Shown: positions 42,397-51,983 of the stretch, in pieces
How positions within the stretch are numbered: the stretch's first letter is position 1
Layout: every line of letters starts with the position of its first letter
Source of the DNA: an uncultured Bacilli bacterium
GTDB lineage: Bacteria > Bacillota_I > Bacilli_A > RF39 > UBA660
Reading direction: 5' to 3'
Assembly (NCBI GenBank): GCA_944350495.1
Contig: CALVOZ010000005.1
Span: 20,600 to 84,599 of the forward strand
DNA: 64,000 nucleotides
Notes under the pieces: model-generated
What the model was told of the DNA's origin: nothing
The model's input: only the letters and a program-made list of their open reading frames with translations
Database searches by the model: none
Position numbers and translations under genes: made by a program

Positions 42397-43725
42397 ATGA
42401 TATCATTAATATATTTTGTATTAATATTAGGTATCGTTGTCTTTATTCATGAACTTGGACATTTTATATTTGCTAAAAAAGCAGGTGTATATGTATATGA
42501 GTTTAGTATTGGAATGGGACCACGTTTATTTAAATTTAAACGCAAGAAGAAAGTAAAAGATAAAAAAGGAAATGTTAAATTAGTCGATGACGAAACAGAT
42601 TATTGTATAAGGTTATTCCCAATTGGTGGATTTGTTCAAATGGCCGGAGAAGAAATTGAAGAGGATGGAAACGTTCCTAAAGAACAAAGGTTATATGCTA
42701 AATCATGGGGTCAAAGATTAATGGTGATGATTGCTGGAGTCATAAATAACTTTATTTTAGCGTTCATTATTTTATTAATAATAGGTTGGACTAATACTGT
42801 AAGTCTTAATTCCGTATATGTTTCTAGCACTTATATTGATGGATTAGAAGTTGGAGATAAAGTAATAGAGGTTAATGGGCGAAAAGTAAATAGTTATGAT
42901 ATATTGTCATTAGAGTTAACAGTGGCGGCTGAAGATGATTTTATAATTACTGTTTTAGATAAAAATGGTAAGGAAAAGGAAATAAAAATCGATCCTGTTA
43001 CTTTAGGTAATGATAAATTAATTTATGGTCGTGATTATGGATTTACAATAGTGACTAAACCAGGAAAAGATAATAATATAGATTTGGTTATTAGTAATTC
43101 AAAAGTTGATGGGTTAAATAATGATGAGGTAATTATTGCTGTTAACGGTATTGAAGTTGAGGGACATCTTCATTTATTAGAATTAATAAAAAACGAAGAT
43201 AACTCATTTACTTTAACTACTAAAGATGCAGATGGTAATATTAAAGATACAGAAATTAGTGTTAAAGAAAAAGATAGTGATAATTTAGCTGGTTATTCTT
43301 TTGGATTTCAAGTATCCGGTACTGAAGAAAAGGGCTTTTTAGCGGGTATTAAATATGCATGCGGTAAATTTATTAGTATTTTAGAACAAATGGTTAGAAC
43401 TGTATGGTATTTAATCACTGGAGATTTATCACTTAAATTATTATCTGGTCCAGTTGGAATATATCAAATAGTTGATACTGCTTCTATAGCAGGATTTTCA
43501 AGTATTTTATCATTAATTGCATTGTTAAATATTAATGTTGGTTTTATCAATATTTTACCATTACCAGCATTTGATGGTGGACACGCATTATTCTTAATAA
43601 TTGAAAAAATTATTGGTAGACCAGTTGACCCAAAAGTTGAAAATACAATTCATAATATATTCTTTATTTTATTAATGATTTTAATGGTATATATAACATT
43701 TAATGATATTATGAGATTATTTTAA
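42397..43725 (+). CDS. rseP: Site-2 zinc metalloprotease RseP/RasP
   Basis: Intramembrane protease that cuts transmembrane anti-sigma factors and signal peptide remnants. The zinc motif H18-E-L-G-H22 lies in the first membrane helix, PDZ-like domains fill the middle (about 150-290), and the second active motif is NILPLPAFDGGH in the C-terminal helix. 442 aa. Overall as in Bacillus RasP. SD AGGAGG. Confidence 0.95.
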   Translation: MISLIYFVLILGIVVFIHELGHFIFAKKAGVYVYEFSIGMGPRLFKFKRKKKVKDKKGNVKLVDDETDYCIRLFPIGGFVQMAGEEIEEDGNVPKEQRLYAKSWGQRLMVMIAGVINNFILAFIILLIIGWTNTVSLNSVYVSSTYIDGLEVGDKVIEVNGRKVNSYDILSLELTVAAEDDFIITVLDKNGKEKEIKIDPVTLGNDKLIYGRDYGFTIVTKPGKDNNIDLVISNSKVDGLNNDEVIIAVNGIEVEGHLHLLELIKNEDNSFTLTTKDADGNIKDTEISVKEKDSDNLAGYSFGFQVSGTEEKGFLAGIKYACGKFISILEQMVRTVWYLITGDLSLKLLSGPVGIYQIVDTASIAGFSSILSLIALLNINVGFINILPLPAFDGGHALFLIIEKIIGRPVDPKVENTIHNIFFILLMILMVYITFNDIMRLF

Positions 43726-43736
43726 GGAGTGGGAAT

Positions 43737-44108
43737 ATGACTCTAGAAACTAAAATAAAAGATGTTTTACGTGTTTGTCGTCATTATGAGTCAATTATAA
43801 ACTATCAATTTAAACAAGGTGATATTCTAAGTAAGTATTTAATTGAATCATATCAGTCAGAAATTTTTAATATTGATAGTAATGATTTAAAAAAAATGAA
43901 TCAAATTAAGGTATTTGATATTGTTATGCATGAATATGTTAGTGATTCTAAATTTATGAGATATGTAAGAGAAAATATTTCGTTTGAGGATGTTGAATTA
44001 AATGAAAGAAGTTTAGTTGAATGTGATCTTTTAGCAATCATTATTAGAATGTATAATAAATATCGTAAAATAAAAGAGGAATCAAAAGAACATACGATGT
44101 GGATATAA
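43737..44108 (+). CDS. Hypothetical protein, 123 aa
   Basis: Not recognised. Soluble and helical with no clear motif. It starts 11 bases after rseP with SD AAGGAGTGGG, so it is the last gene of the uppS-cdsA-rseP unit, closed by the terminator at 44107. Confidence 0.7.
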   Translation: MTLETKIKDVLRVCRHYESIINYQFKQGDILSKYLIESYQSEIFNIDSNDLKKMNQIKVFDIVMHEYVSDSKFMRYVRENISFEDVELNERSLVECDLLAIIIRMYNKYRKIKEESKEHTMWI

Positions 44109-44147
44109 AAAACTATAAAGAAAATAAAAATCTTTATAGTTTTTTTG
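44107..44147 (+). terminator. Intrinsic terminator
   Basis: A 14-bp stem (44107-44120 with 44132-44145), 11-base A-rich loop, T run. Confidence 0.88.
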
Positions 44148-44148
44148 A

Positions 44149-44154
44149 TATAAT
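44149..44154 (+). promoter_or_regulatory. Extended -10 for addBA
   Basis: TATAAT preceded by TTGA, 15 bases before the addB start. It lies in the tail of the upstream terminator; no separate -35. Confidence 0.4.
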
Positions 44155-44169
44155 GTATATGGTGATATT

Positions 44170-46500
44170 ATGACAATATTAGATAATTCTATCGTAATAG
44201 TTAACTCATGTAATAAAAATGATTTTATTAAGGAAATATCTAAAGAGGAATTATTAGATATTAAAGTCATGACTTTTAATGAATTAAAAAACAAATTAAT
44301 ATTTACTTACGATGAAAAAGCAATATGTAAAGTTATGGAAGTCGAGCATACAAATTATGAAATAGCCCATAAATATATTGAAAATATGTATTTTTTAAAA
44401 AATATAGATTCTCCTAAAGTAAAAAAATTATTGAGGATAAGAAAGTATTTAGAAGAAGAGGGGTTATTAATATATAACCATTTATTTAAAGAAACATTAA
44501 ATAATAAGCATATTTATATTTATGATATTCCATATTTAACTAAAGAAGAAAAGAGAATATTAGATGGATATCAATATGTAATAATTAAAAATAAAAAAGA
44601 AAATGCATTTAAGATTTTTGAATGTAATACTCTAGAAGATGAAGTATATTTTGTCGCAACCCAAATAGCTAAATTATTGAAGCAGGGGATAGATATTGAA
44701 AAAATTAAATTAATCAATTTAAATGATGAATATCGAATGAATATTCAAAAAACATTTAAAATCTTTAATATTCCAACTAATATTAAACCTAAAACAAAAA
44801 TTTATGGTACTAATATAGGTCAATTATTTTTAAATAGTGGGGTAGATAGTTTAATAAATCAGAATATTGCTGATGAAAGAATCATTAATCAGATAATAGA
44901 TATTTGTAATAAATATGTATGGTGCCATAACGAAAAATTAAAAAGTGAATTGATAATTCATGATTTAAAAAATACGGATGTAATAAGTGATAATATTGTT
45001 GGTGTTAATGAGGCTAAGCTTGAGACATGTAACTATGATGATTATCTATTCCTTTTAGGATTTAATCAAGGTGTTGTCCCACTGATTTATAAAGATGAAG
45101 AATATTTGAATGATACTGAATTAACACAGTTAAATTTATCAACGTCTTTAGATAAAAACAATTTAGCAAAATTAAATACTATATATTATTTAAATAATAA
45201 AACAAATTTAACAATTAGTTTTAAACTGAAAAGTTTAACTGATAATTATTATCTTTCTTCAATTGTTGATGATTTAAATTACACAATTAAATTACCAAAA
45301 GTTGATTATACACATAGTAAATTGTTCAATGAAATAATTCTTAGTAGCAAGTTAGATGATTACTATAAATATGGGACTAAAGATAATGATTTAATGTCTT
45401 TATATTTTAATTATTCCAGCATTGATTACAATACTTATAGCAATAAATACCGTCAAATATCGTTAGATAAGATAAATAAATTATTTCAAGATAAATTATT
45501 ATTATCATATACCAGTTTAGATACTTATTATAAGTGTGGTTTTAGATATTATCTACAATATATTTTAAAATTAAGTAAGTACGAAGAAACATTTATGCAA
45601 AATGTTGGTAATATTTATCACTATATGTTATCAGTTGCCTTTAATAAAGATTTTATCTTTGATCTTGAGTGGAATAATTATTTAGAAGAACATAATATTA
45701 TTCATAATAAAAAAGAAGATTTTTTCATAAATAAAATAAAAGAAGAAGTAAAATTTACCATTAATCAAATAAAAGAACAAGAGAAATTTTCGTCTTTAAA
45801 TGAAAAATTATTAGAAGAGAAACTATATATTAAACCAACGGGCAACGATAATGAAGTGTTTATGGGTATTATCGATAAATTAGTTTATACTAGGGAAAAT
45901 GATAATTATTTAGCAGCAATTATCGATTATAAGACTGGCAACCCTAATCTTAATTTAAATTATTTACCCTATGGATTAGATATGCAATTACCAGTATATT
46001 TATATTTAGTAAATAATATAGAAAAGATAAAACCAGTTAAAGTATTAGGCTTTTATTTACAAAAATTAATTCATTCAGAAATTGCATATAATTCTAAGAT
46101 ATCATATATAGATCAAAAAAAGAAAAACTTAATGTTACAAGGATATAGTATTAATAATGAAGAATTATTATCGTATTTTGATTCCTCTTACGCTGACAGT
46201 TTTGTCATTAAAAGTATGCGAGTTGGTAAAAATGGTTTTTATTCATACAGTAAAGTTTTAAGTGAAGAAGAAATGCAAAAAATATCCAAGATTGTTGAGG
46301 ATAATATTGTTAAAGCCATTGGATTAATTAAAATTGGTGACTTTAATATAAATCCTAAACGAATTGAAAACAATGATATTGGCTGTATGTATTGTCCATT
46401 TAAAGATATATGTTTTCATACTGAGCGCGATGTTAAGATATTAAAAGAATATAAAGACTTAGAATTTTTAAGAGGTGATGAAGATGCCAAAATGGACTGA
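44170..46500 (+). CDS. addB: AddB-like helicase-nuclease subunit, short form
   Basis: Partner of AddA in double-strand break repair. The C-terminal PD-(D/E)xK nuclease reads MGIIDKLVY with AAIIDYKTGN and GLDMQLPVYLYLV. The flanking 4Fe-4S Cys are in YKCGFRYYLQYIL and CMYCPFKDIC. At 776 aa it is much shorter than Bacillus AddB (about 1166 aa), and the N-terminal helicase-like part has no Walker A motif. The stop is TGA and the gene overlaps addA by 17 bases. Subunit call is supported by the order and nuclease domain. Confidence 0.9.
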   Translation: MTILDNSIVIVNSCNKNDFIKEISKEELLDIKVMTFNELKNKLIFTYDEKAICKVMEVEHTNYEIAHKYIENMYFLKNIDSPKVKKLLRIRKYLEEEGLLIYNHLFKETLNNKHIYIYDIPYLTKEEKRILDGYQYVIIKNKKENAFKIFECNTLEDEVYFVATQIAKLLKQGIDIEKIKLINLNDEYRMNIQKTFKIFNIPTNIKPKTKIYGTNIGQLFLNSGVDSLINQNIADERIINQIIDICNKYVWCHNEKLKSELIIHDLKNTDVISDNIVGVNEAKLETCNYDDYLFLLGFNQGVVPLIYKDEEYLNDTELTQLNLSTSLDKNNLAKLNTIYYLNNKTNLTISFKLKSLTDNYYLSSIVDDLNYTIKLPKVDYTHSKLFNEIILSSKLDDYYKYGTKDNDLMSLYFNYSSIDYNTYSNKYRQISLDKINKLFQDKLLLSYTSLDTYYKCGFRYYLQYILKLSKYEETFMQNVGNIYHYMLSVAFNKDFIFDLEWNNYLEEHNIIHNKKEDFFINKIKEEVKFTINQIKEQEKFSSLNEKLLEEKLYIKPTGNDNEVFMGIIDKLVYTRENDNYLAAIIDYKTGNPNLNLNYLPYGLDMQLPVYLYLVNNIEKIKPVKVLGFYLQKLIHSEIAYNSKISYIDQKKKNLMLQGYSINNEELLSYFDSSYADSFVIKSMRVGKNGFYSYSKVLSEEEMQKISKIVEDNIVKAIGLIKIGDFNINPKRIENNDIGCMYCPFKDICFHTERDVKILKEYKDLEFLRGDEDAKMD

Positions 46501-49500
46501 TGAACAATTGAAAGCAATAAACCAAAGTGGTAAAAATATTATTGTCAGTGCAGGAGCGGGATCAGGAAAAACAGCTGTTTTGACGGAAAGAGTTATAACT
46601 AAATTAAAACAAGGGATTCATATAAATGAATTATTAATCTTAACATTTACGAAAGCAGCCGCAGCTGAGATGAAAGAAAGAATTAGAAAGTCAATAAAGA
46701 AGGAAAAGTTACTTGAAGAATTAAATTATATTGATAGTGCATATATAACAACATTTGATAGTTTTTCTTTGTCAATTGTCAAAAAGTATCATTACCTACT
46801 TAATTTAAGCGATGACATTGGAATCGCGCAAGCAAGTTTACTTGATATTAAAAGAACAGAAATATTAGATGAGATATTTGAAGAAATGTATGCTTCTGGT
46901 AATTCAAATTTTTTAAAACTTATTGATAATTTTTGTGCTAAAGACGATGTTAATTTAAAAGAAACCATTTTAAATATGTCAAAGAAATTAGAATTAAAAT
47001 ATGATTTAGATACATACTTAAAAGAGTATTTGGATAAGGCATATAGTGATAATACAGTAAAAAAATATTTAGAAGAGTATCAAAACCTAATTACTGAAAA
47101 AAAATATGAAATTGAAAAGTTAACTGATGACTTAATTAGAATGGTTGAGGAAAAATATTCAATAAAAGTTGGTGAGTATATTACATCGATATTAGAAGAG
47201 ACTAATATTAATAATTTATCTTATAAACTAGATAGTACTTTTCCAGTTCTTCCAAGAGGTAGTGAGAATGAGGTAAAAAAAGCAAAAGAACATTTAGTTG
47301 CTTCTTTAAATGAATTAAAGAATTTAATTTCTTACGGTGATTTAGATATTGTTAAAGAAAATATTCTTGGTTCAAAAGATACAGTTTCGGTAATAGTTGA
47401 AATATTAGGTAAATATTTTAAAAAACTAAAAACATATAAATTAGAAAATCAATTATATGAATTTAATGATATTGCTAATTTTGCTATTAAAATATTAAAG
47501 GATAATTCGAATATTTGTGAGGAAGTAAAAAATTCATTTAAAGAAATAATGATTGACGAATATCAAGATACCAACGATATTCAAGAATTATTTATTGGGA
47601 TGATTGCTAATAACAATGTATATATGGTAGGTGACATTAAACAGTCAATTTATAGATTTAGAAATGCTAATCCATATATCTTTAGGGAAAAGTATAATAA
47701 TTATCAAAATGGTAATGGGGGCATGAAAATAGATTTATTAAAGAATTTTAGATCTAGAAAAGAAGTACTAGATGATATTAATTATATTTTCAATCAAATA
47801 ATGTCTGATGATATTGGAGGTGCAGCATATTCAGAATCTCATCAAATGGTCTTTGGTAATACTTCTTATATAGAGGCTGGTTTAACTGATCAAGTATATA
47901 AGAGTAGTATTTTAGAATATAAACAAGAAGATAAAAAGTATTCCAAAGATGAGATTGAAGCTTTTATAATTGCTAGAGATATTAAAGAAAAAATAAATAA
48001 TAAATATATAATATTTGATATGGCTAATCAAATACAAAGACCATGTACCTTTAGTGATTTTGTAATTTTGATGGACCGAGCTACACAATTTGATTTATAT
48101 AAGAAAATATTTGAGTATTTAGAAATCCCTTTAACTTTATATAAAGATGAAACGCTTAATAATAGTGAAGATATATATTTAATAAGAAATATGTTAGACT
48201 TTTTAATAGAGATAGAGAAAAATAATATATCGATAAATTTAAAATATGATTATACAAGTATATCCAGAAGTTTTCTGTTTGAAGAAAGTGATGAAGTTAT
48301 ATTTGATACTTTTCAAAATAATCAATTTTATAGTTCACCAATATATCAACTATTTAGAAATCTTAGCAGTGAAATTAAAAGTAAATCAGTATATGATATT
48401 TTAACAGAAATAATTGATAAAACTGACTTTTATAAAAAAATGATTAAAGTTGGTGATGTTGTAAAAAGACAAATTAGAATCACTAAGATTTTAGAGTTGG
48501 CTTTAGATTTAAGTAATAATGGGTATGATATTTATCGTTTTAAAGATTACTTAGATAAATTATTAGAAAATGATTATGAGATTAAATATTCATTAAATAC
48601 AACTGTTGACAATGCCGTAAAAATGATGACTATTCATAAATCAAAAGGGTTAGAATATCCAATTTGTTATTATTCTGGATTATCTAAATCCTTTAATATT
48701 AGTGATTTAAAAGATAGATTTTTATACAGTAAAAAATACGGCTTTATTGCTCCGTATTTTAACGAAGGTATAAGAGAAAACGTTTTGAAATTATTAATGA
48801 AAGAAAACTATATTGAAGAAGAAATATCAGAAAAAATTCGATTATTTTATGTCGCTTTAACAAGAGCTAAAGAACAAATGATAATCATAATGCCATATAG
48901 CGATTTGGAAGATGGATTACCTAGGTTAATTGATCGAAACATTCGCAAAAAATATCGTTCTTTAGCTGATATAATGAATTCTTTAAAAGGTAGTATTCAT
49001 AATCAAATTATTGAAATAAATATTGACGATTTAAATATATCTAAAGATTATTTATATAAAAAAGATATTTCCAAATTAAATCTTATTCAAAGTGAAGAAA
49101 TAGTTGTTCAAGAACTTGATGTTAAAGTTAAGGAGAAAGAGCAGGAACACTATTCAAAATCAATTCATTCATTAATAACTGAAGAAGTAGCTTCTAATAT
49201 AAAATTAGGTTTAGCAATGCATGAAGTTCTAGAAAATATTGATTTTAAAAATCCTCACCTAGATTTAATAGAAGATACTTTTATTCGAAGTAAAGTTGAA
49301 CAATTACTTAATCATGAGATACTCAATAAAATAAATAATGCAAAAATATATAAAGAATTTGAATTTATTTATGAAGAAGACAATATTATGCATCATGGAA
49401 TTATTGACTGTATGATTATCTATGATGATTATATTGATATTCTTGATTATAAATTAAAAAATACTGATGATGAAGCATATTTAAAACAATTAAGTGGTTA

Positions 49501-49585
49501 TGCAAATTACATTAGAAATAAAACAAGAAAGAATGTAAATATTTATTTATATTCTATTATCAATGGTATATTAAAAAAGTTATAA
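46484..49585 (+). CDS. addA: ATP-dependent helicase-nuclease subunit AddA
   Basis: UvrD-type helicase plus RecB-type nuclease. Motif I SAGAGSGKT (22-30), motif II in IMIDEYQDTND, motif III GDIKQSIYRFRNA, TIHKSKGLEYP and LFYVALTRAKEQM (motif VI) are intact. The C-terminal nuclease reads IIDCMIIYDDYIDILDYKLK. The ATG at 46484 is chosen for its SD (AGAGGTG); frames upstream start with GTG. 1033 aa, a little shorter than Bacillus AddA (about 1232). Confidence 0.96.
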   Translation: MPKWTDEQLKAINQSGKNIIVSAGAGSGKTAVLTERVITKLKQGIHINELLILTFTKAAAAEMKERIRKSIKKEKLLEELNYIDSAYITTFDSFSLSIVKKYHYLLNLSDDIGIAQASLLDIKRTEILDEIFEEMYASGNSNFLKLIDNFCAKDDVNLKETILNMSKKLELKYDLDTYLKEYLDKAYSDNTVKKYLEEYQNLITEKKYEIEKLTDDLIRMVEEKYSIKVGEYITSILEETNINNLSYKLDSTFPVLPRGSENEVKKAKEHLVASLNELKNLISYGDLDIVKENILGSKDTVSVIVEILGKYFKKLKTYKLENQLYEFNDIANFAIKILKDNSNICEEVKNSFKEIMIDEYQDTNDIQELFIGMIANNNVYMVGDIKQSIYRFRNANPYIFREKYNNYQNGNGGMKIDLLKNFRSRKEVLDDINYIFNQIMSDDIGGAAYSESHQMVFGNTSYIEAGLTDQVYKSSILEYKQEDKKYSKDEIEAFIIARDIKEKINNKYIIFDMANQIQRPCTFSDFVILMDRATQFDLYKKIFEYLEIPLTLYKDETLNNSEDIYLIRNMLDFLIEIEKNNISINLKYDYTSISRSFLFEESDEVIFDTFQNNQFYSSPIYQLFRNLSSEIKSKSVYDILTEIIDKTDFYKKMIKVGDVVKRQIRITKILELALDLSNNGYDIYRFKDYLDKLLENDYEIKYSLNTTVDNAVKMMTIHKSKGLEYPICYYSGLSKSFNISDLKDRFLYSKKYGFIAPYFNEGIRENVLKLLMKENYIEEEISEKIRLFYVALTRAKEQMIIIMPYSDLEDGLPRLIDRNIRKKYRSLADIMNSLKGSIHNQIIEINIDDLNISKDYLYKKDISKLNLIQSEEIVVQELDVKVKEKEQEHYSKSIHSLITEEVASNIKLGLAMHEVLENIDFKNPHLDLIEDTFIRSKVEQLLNHEILNKINNAKIYKEFEFIYEEDNIMHHGIIDCMIIYDDYIDILDYKLKNTDDEAYLKQLSGYANYIRNKTRKNVNIYLYSIINGILKKL

Positions 49586-49602
49586 TTTTATAACTTTTTT
49601 TT
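49573..49602 (+). terminator. Intrinsic terminator of addBA
   Basis: AAAAAAGTTATA (49573-49584) pairs with TATAACTTTTTT (49589-49600). Confidence 0.88.
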
Positions 49603-49651
49603 GTATGTAAAAATATTATTAGATAATAATAAAGTTAGAAAGGAAGATATT

Positions 49652-50089
49652 ATGAATCCAAATATAGAATTGTTAGAATATATTTATGAAAGTGCTGAAA
49701 TGGGTAGTACTTCAATGGATAGGTTATGTGAATTATTAGAGAGTAAGGATAATTCTATTAAACTAGATATTAGTGAAACACAAAAACTATATGATAGATT
49801 TTTAAAGCGTAGTACTAAAGTTTTAAAGGAATATAAGGCTAAAGCTAAACCTAAAAGTATGATGTCTGAAATGATGTCAAAGATGGGTATAAAAAAAGAA
49901 ATCAATAATGATAATAGCGATACAGCAGTTGCTAAAATGATTATTGAAGGATTAAATATGGGTATTGTTGATATGGAAAGTAAAATAAAACAATATAGTG
50001 ATTTAGCAGATAAAAAAATAATTAAACTTGCTAAAGAATATTTAAAATTTCAAAAAGATGAAGTAGAAAACTATAAAGATTACCTTTAA
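49652..50089 (+). CDS. Hypothetical helical protein, 145 aa
   Basis: Not recognised. All-helical and Met-rich in the middle (KSMMSEMMSKMGIKK), with a C-terminal half (MIIEGLNMGIVDMESKI, then LAKEYLKFQKDEVENY) resembling a four-helix bundle of the ferritin-like kind, though without a clear EExxH site. The ATG at 49652 with SD AAGGAAG is preferred over the open frame from 49601. Confidence 0.72.
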   Translation: MNPNIELLEYIYESAEMGSTSMDRLCELLESKDNSIKLDISETQKLYDRFLKRSTKVLKEYKAKAKPKSMMSEMMSKMGIKKEINNDNSDTAVAKMIIEGLNMGIVDMESKIKQYSDLADKKIIKLAKEYLKFQKDEVENYKDYL

Positions 50090-50144
50090 GTATTTATAAA
50101 TAAAAAATATGTGTTATAATATTCCTGTTTGTTGGGGGTATATT

Positions 50145-51962
50145 ATGGCATTAACTTCGGTAGATAAGATAAAGATAGGTAAATATTTAAGAGAAAATTC
50201 ACTACAGTATCTTTCATATGTAGGAATGTATGAATATTTAGGTAAAAAAGAAAAAACTTCAGATAGTGAATTATTAGAATATTTTGCTGAATGTGTTTCA
50301 AATGAATTCCGTAAATCAGAAAAAGTATCAACAAAATATTTAGTTAAATTAATTGCTGTTACACAAAGTTTTATACTTTGGGTATATGAAGCAAAGATAA
50401 CTGTTAGTGAAGATGTACTAGATAAGATTAGAAGTTTTCCTAATTTTTATAGTGAGTATTTAACTCGTACTGGTTATAAAGTTGATGATTCAATTATTTC
50501 TTATCTTACTTCTATTGATGAAGTAATGAAAAAAATATATCCAGCTAATAAGGATATTGAATCAATTTCAAAATATATAAATCAGATTGCTGAATTAGAA
50601 AAGAAATTATCTGTAACTAAAAGGGAATTAACAGAACTAACAAAACGATTTGATGCTGTTAGCGCATTGAATGACCAAAGATTAAATAAAAATAATGAAT
50701 TACAAGAACAAAATGTTATTTTAGGGCGTGATTTAAGAAACAGAAAAAAAGAAATAACAAGTTTACTTGCACAAATAGCTGAACTACAAAAAAATATGAA
50801 AACTTTAGAGACACAATTGCAAAGTGCTAACACACAAATTACTGATTTAGCACCATATAAAGATAAATGTTCTGATTTAACAAGTGAAGTTAAGAGATTA
50901 ACTGACATTATTGTAAGGGAAGAGTTGGCAAAACAAGAAATTCAGAAATTGGAAATTAAACGTACAGCCATTGAAGAAGTTATATATAAAAGACTTTTAC
51001 ATGAAGATGCTAATATTGATGAATTAATTAAAGCTATTGCTAAAACGGGAATAGTAACTGATAGACAAGAAATAACATCTTTACTTAGAGGTGTAAGACA
51101 AAAGATAAATGTTGTTACTAGTTCATTTACTGATCAACCACGTTATCAAATTGTTCAGCCATTATTACCGACTGATTCAGTATTTAGAGTAAATGTGCCA
51201 TATGGTTGTAAGCATGTAGATTTAATGTTAGTTGCAGACTTTCATATTAAAGAGTTTGACCGTAAAGTTTTAGCAGGTTTTGATTCCTTAAATGATTACT
51301 GTGCCAAAGAAGGAATTAATTTGATACTAAATTTAGGTGATTTTTTTAATGGTTTTGGAACTCATGACTTAGAGTATGGAAACGCTATTAAAAATTATAA
51401 TTTAATCAAAAAGGGGATAAACTTAATTCCTAAATCAAACGATACATATCATGCTATTTTAGGTGGAAATCATGACCGTAATATTTCATGCTATGGGTTT
51501 GATCCAATTGAATTATTAACTAGTGAAAGAGATGATTTTATTAATCTTGGCTATTTTCATTCAACAATTGAATTTACTAATCGGATTAATAAATTAGGGG
51601 CGTTTGATATTCATCATCCGGAATCATTTGACTTTTCAATTAAACTTAGTGATGACGGAATTGATATGTGTGGAATAATTGAATTATTAAATGATGTATA
51701 TGCTAGGCAAGGGCGAACTAGAGATGAATCTTATTTTGATTTTGTTGGTCATACTCATAAAAGTCAAGTTAATTTTAATAGTGGATATTATTTCTTACCC
51801 CCATATTTTGATGCTAGGGTTAGTAAAGGGGCTTGTCATTTAAGAGTATATTTTGATGAAGATAATGAAATTAAATATATAGTTTTGATGCCATTAAGTT
51901 TTGTTGTTTCTAAATTAGTTAAAAATAATGAAATCATCTATGAAAAAGTATATAAAAAATAG
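50145..51962 (+). CDS. Coiled-coil protein with calcineurin-like phosphoesterase domain
   Basis: 605 aa. A helical N-terminus (about 1-125) is followed by a coiled coil (about 140-270, rich in Glu/Lys/Leu heptads), a linker, and a metallophosphoesterase domain from about 355: ADFHI (D365, H367), LNLGDFFNG, LGGNHDRN, FDIHHPES and VGHTHKSQ, so all metal-ligand motifs are present. No membrane helix. The layout recalls SbcD or nucleotide phosphatases fused to an oligomerising stalk, but the partner and substrate are unknown. The ATG at 50145 is chosen for its GGGGG SD. Confidence 0.85.
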   Translation: MALTSVDKIKIGKYLRENSLQYLSYVGMYEYLGKKEKTSDSELLEYFAECVSNEFRKSEKVSTKYLVKLIAVTQSFILWVYEAKITVSEDVLDKIRSFPNFYSEYLTRTGYKVDDSIISYLTSIDEVMKKIYPANKDIESISKYINQIAELEKKLSVTKRELTELTKRFDAVSALNDQRLNKNNELQEQNVILGRDLRNRKKEITSLLAQIAELQKNMKTLETQLQSANTQITDLAPYKDKCSDLTSEVKRLTDIIVREELAKQEIQKLEIKRTAIEEVIYKRLLHEDANIDELIKAIAKTGIVTDRQEITSLLRGVRQKINVVTSSFTDQPRYQIVQPLLPTDSVFRVNVPYGCKHVDLMLVADFHIKEFDRKVLAGFDSLNDYCAKEGINLILNLGDFFNGFGTHDLEYGNAIKNYNLIKKGINLIPKSNDTYHAILGGNHDRNISCYGFDPIELLTSERDDFINLGYFHSTIEFTNRINKLGAFDIHHPESFDFSIKLSDDGIDMCGIIELLNDVYARQGRTRDESYFDFVGHTHKSQVNFNSGYYFLPPYFDARVSKGACHLRVYFDEDNEIKYIVLMPLSFVVSKLVKNNEIIYEKVYKK

Positions 51963-51983
51963 TACATTAATGTACTATTTTCT
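51954..51983. terminator. Bidirectional terminator
   Basis: AAAATAGTACAT (51956-51967) is followed almost at once by ATGTACTATTTT (51970-51981), a near-perfect palindrome with A and T runs. It ends the phosphoesterase gene and the convergent 51967 gene. Confidence 0.85.
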
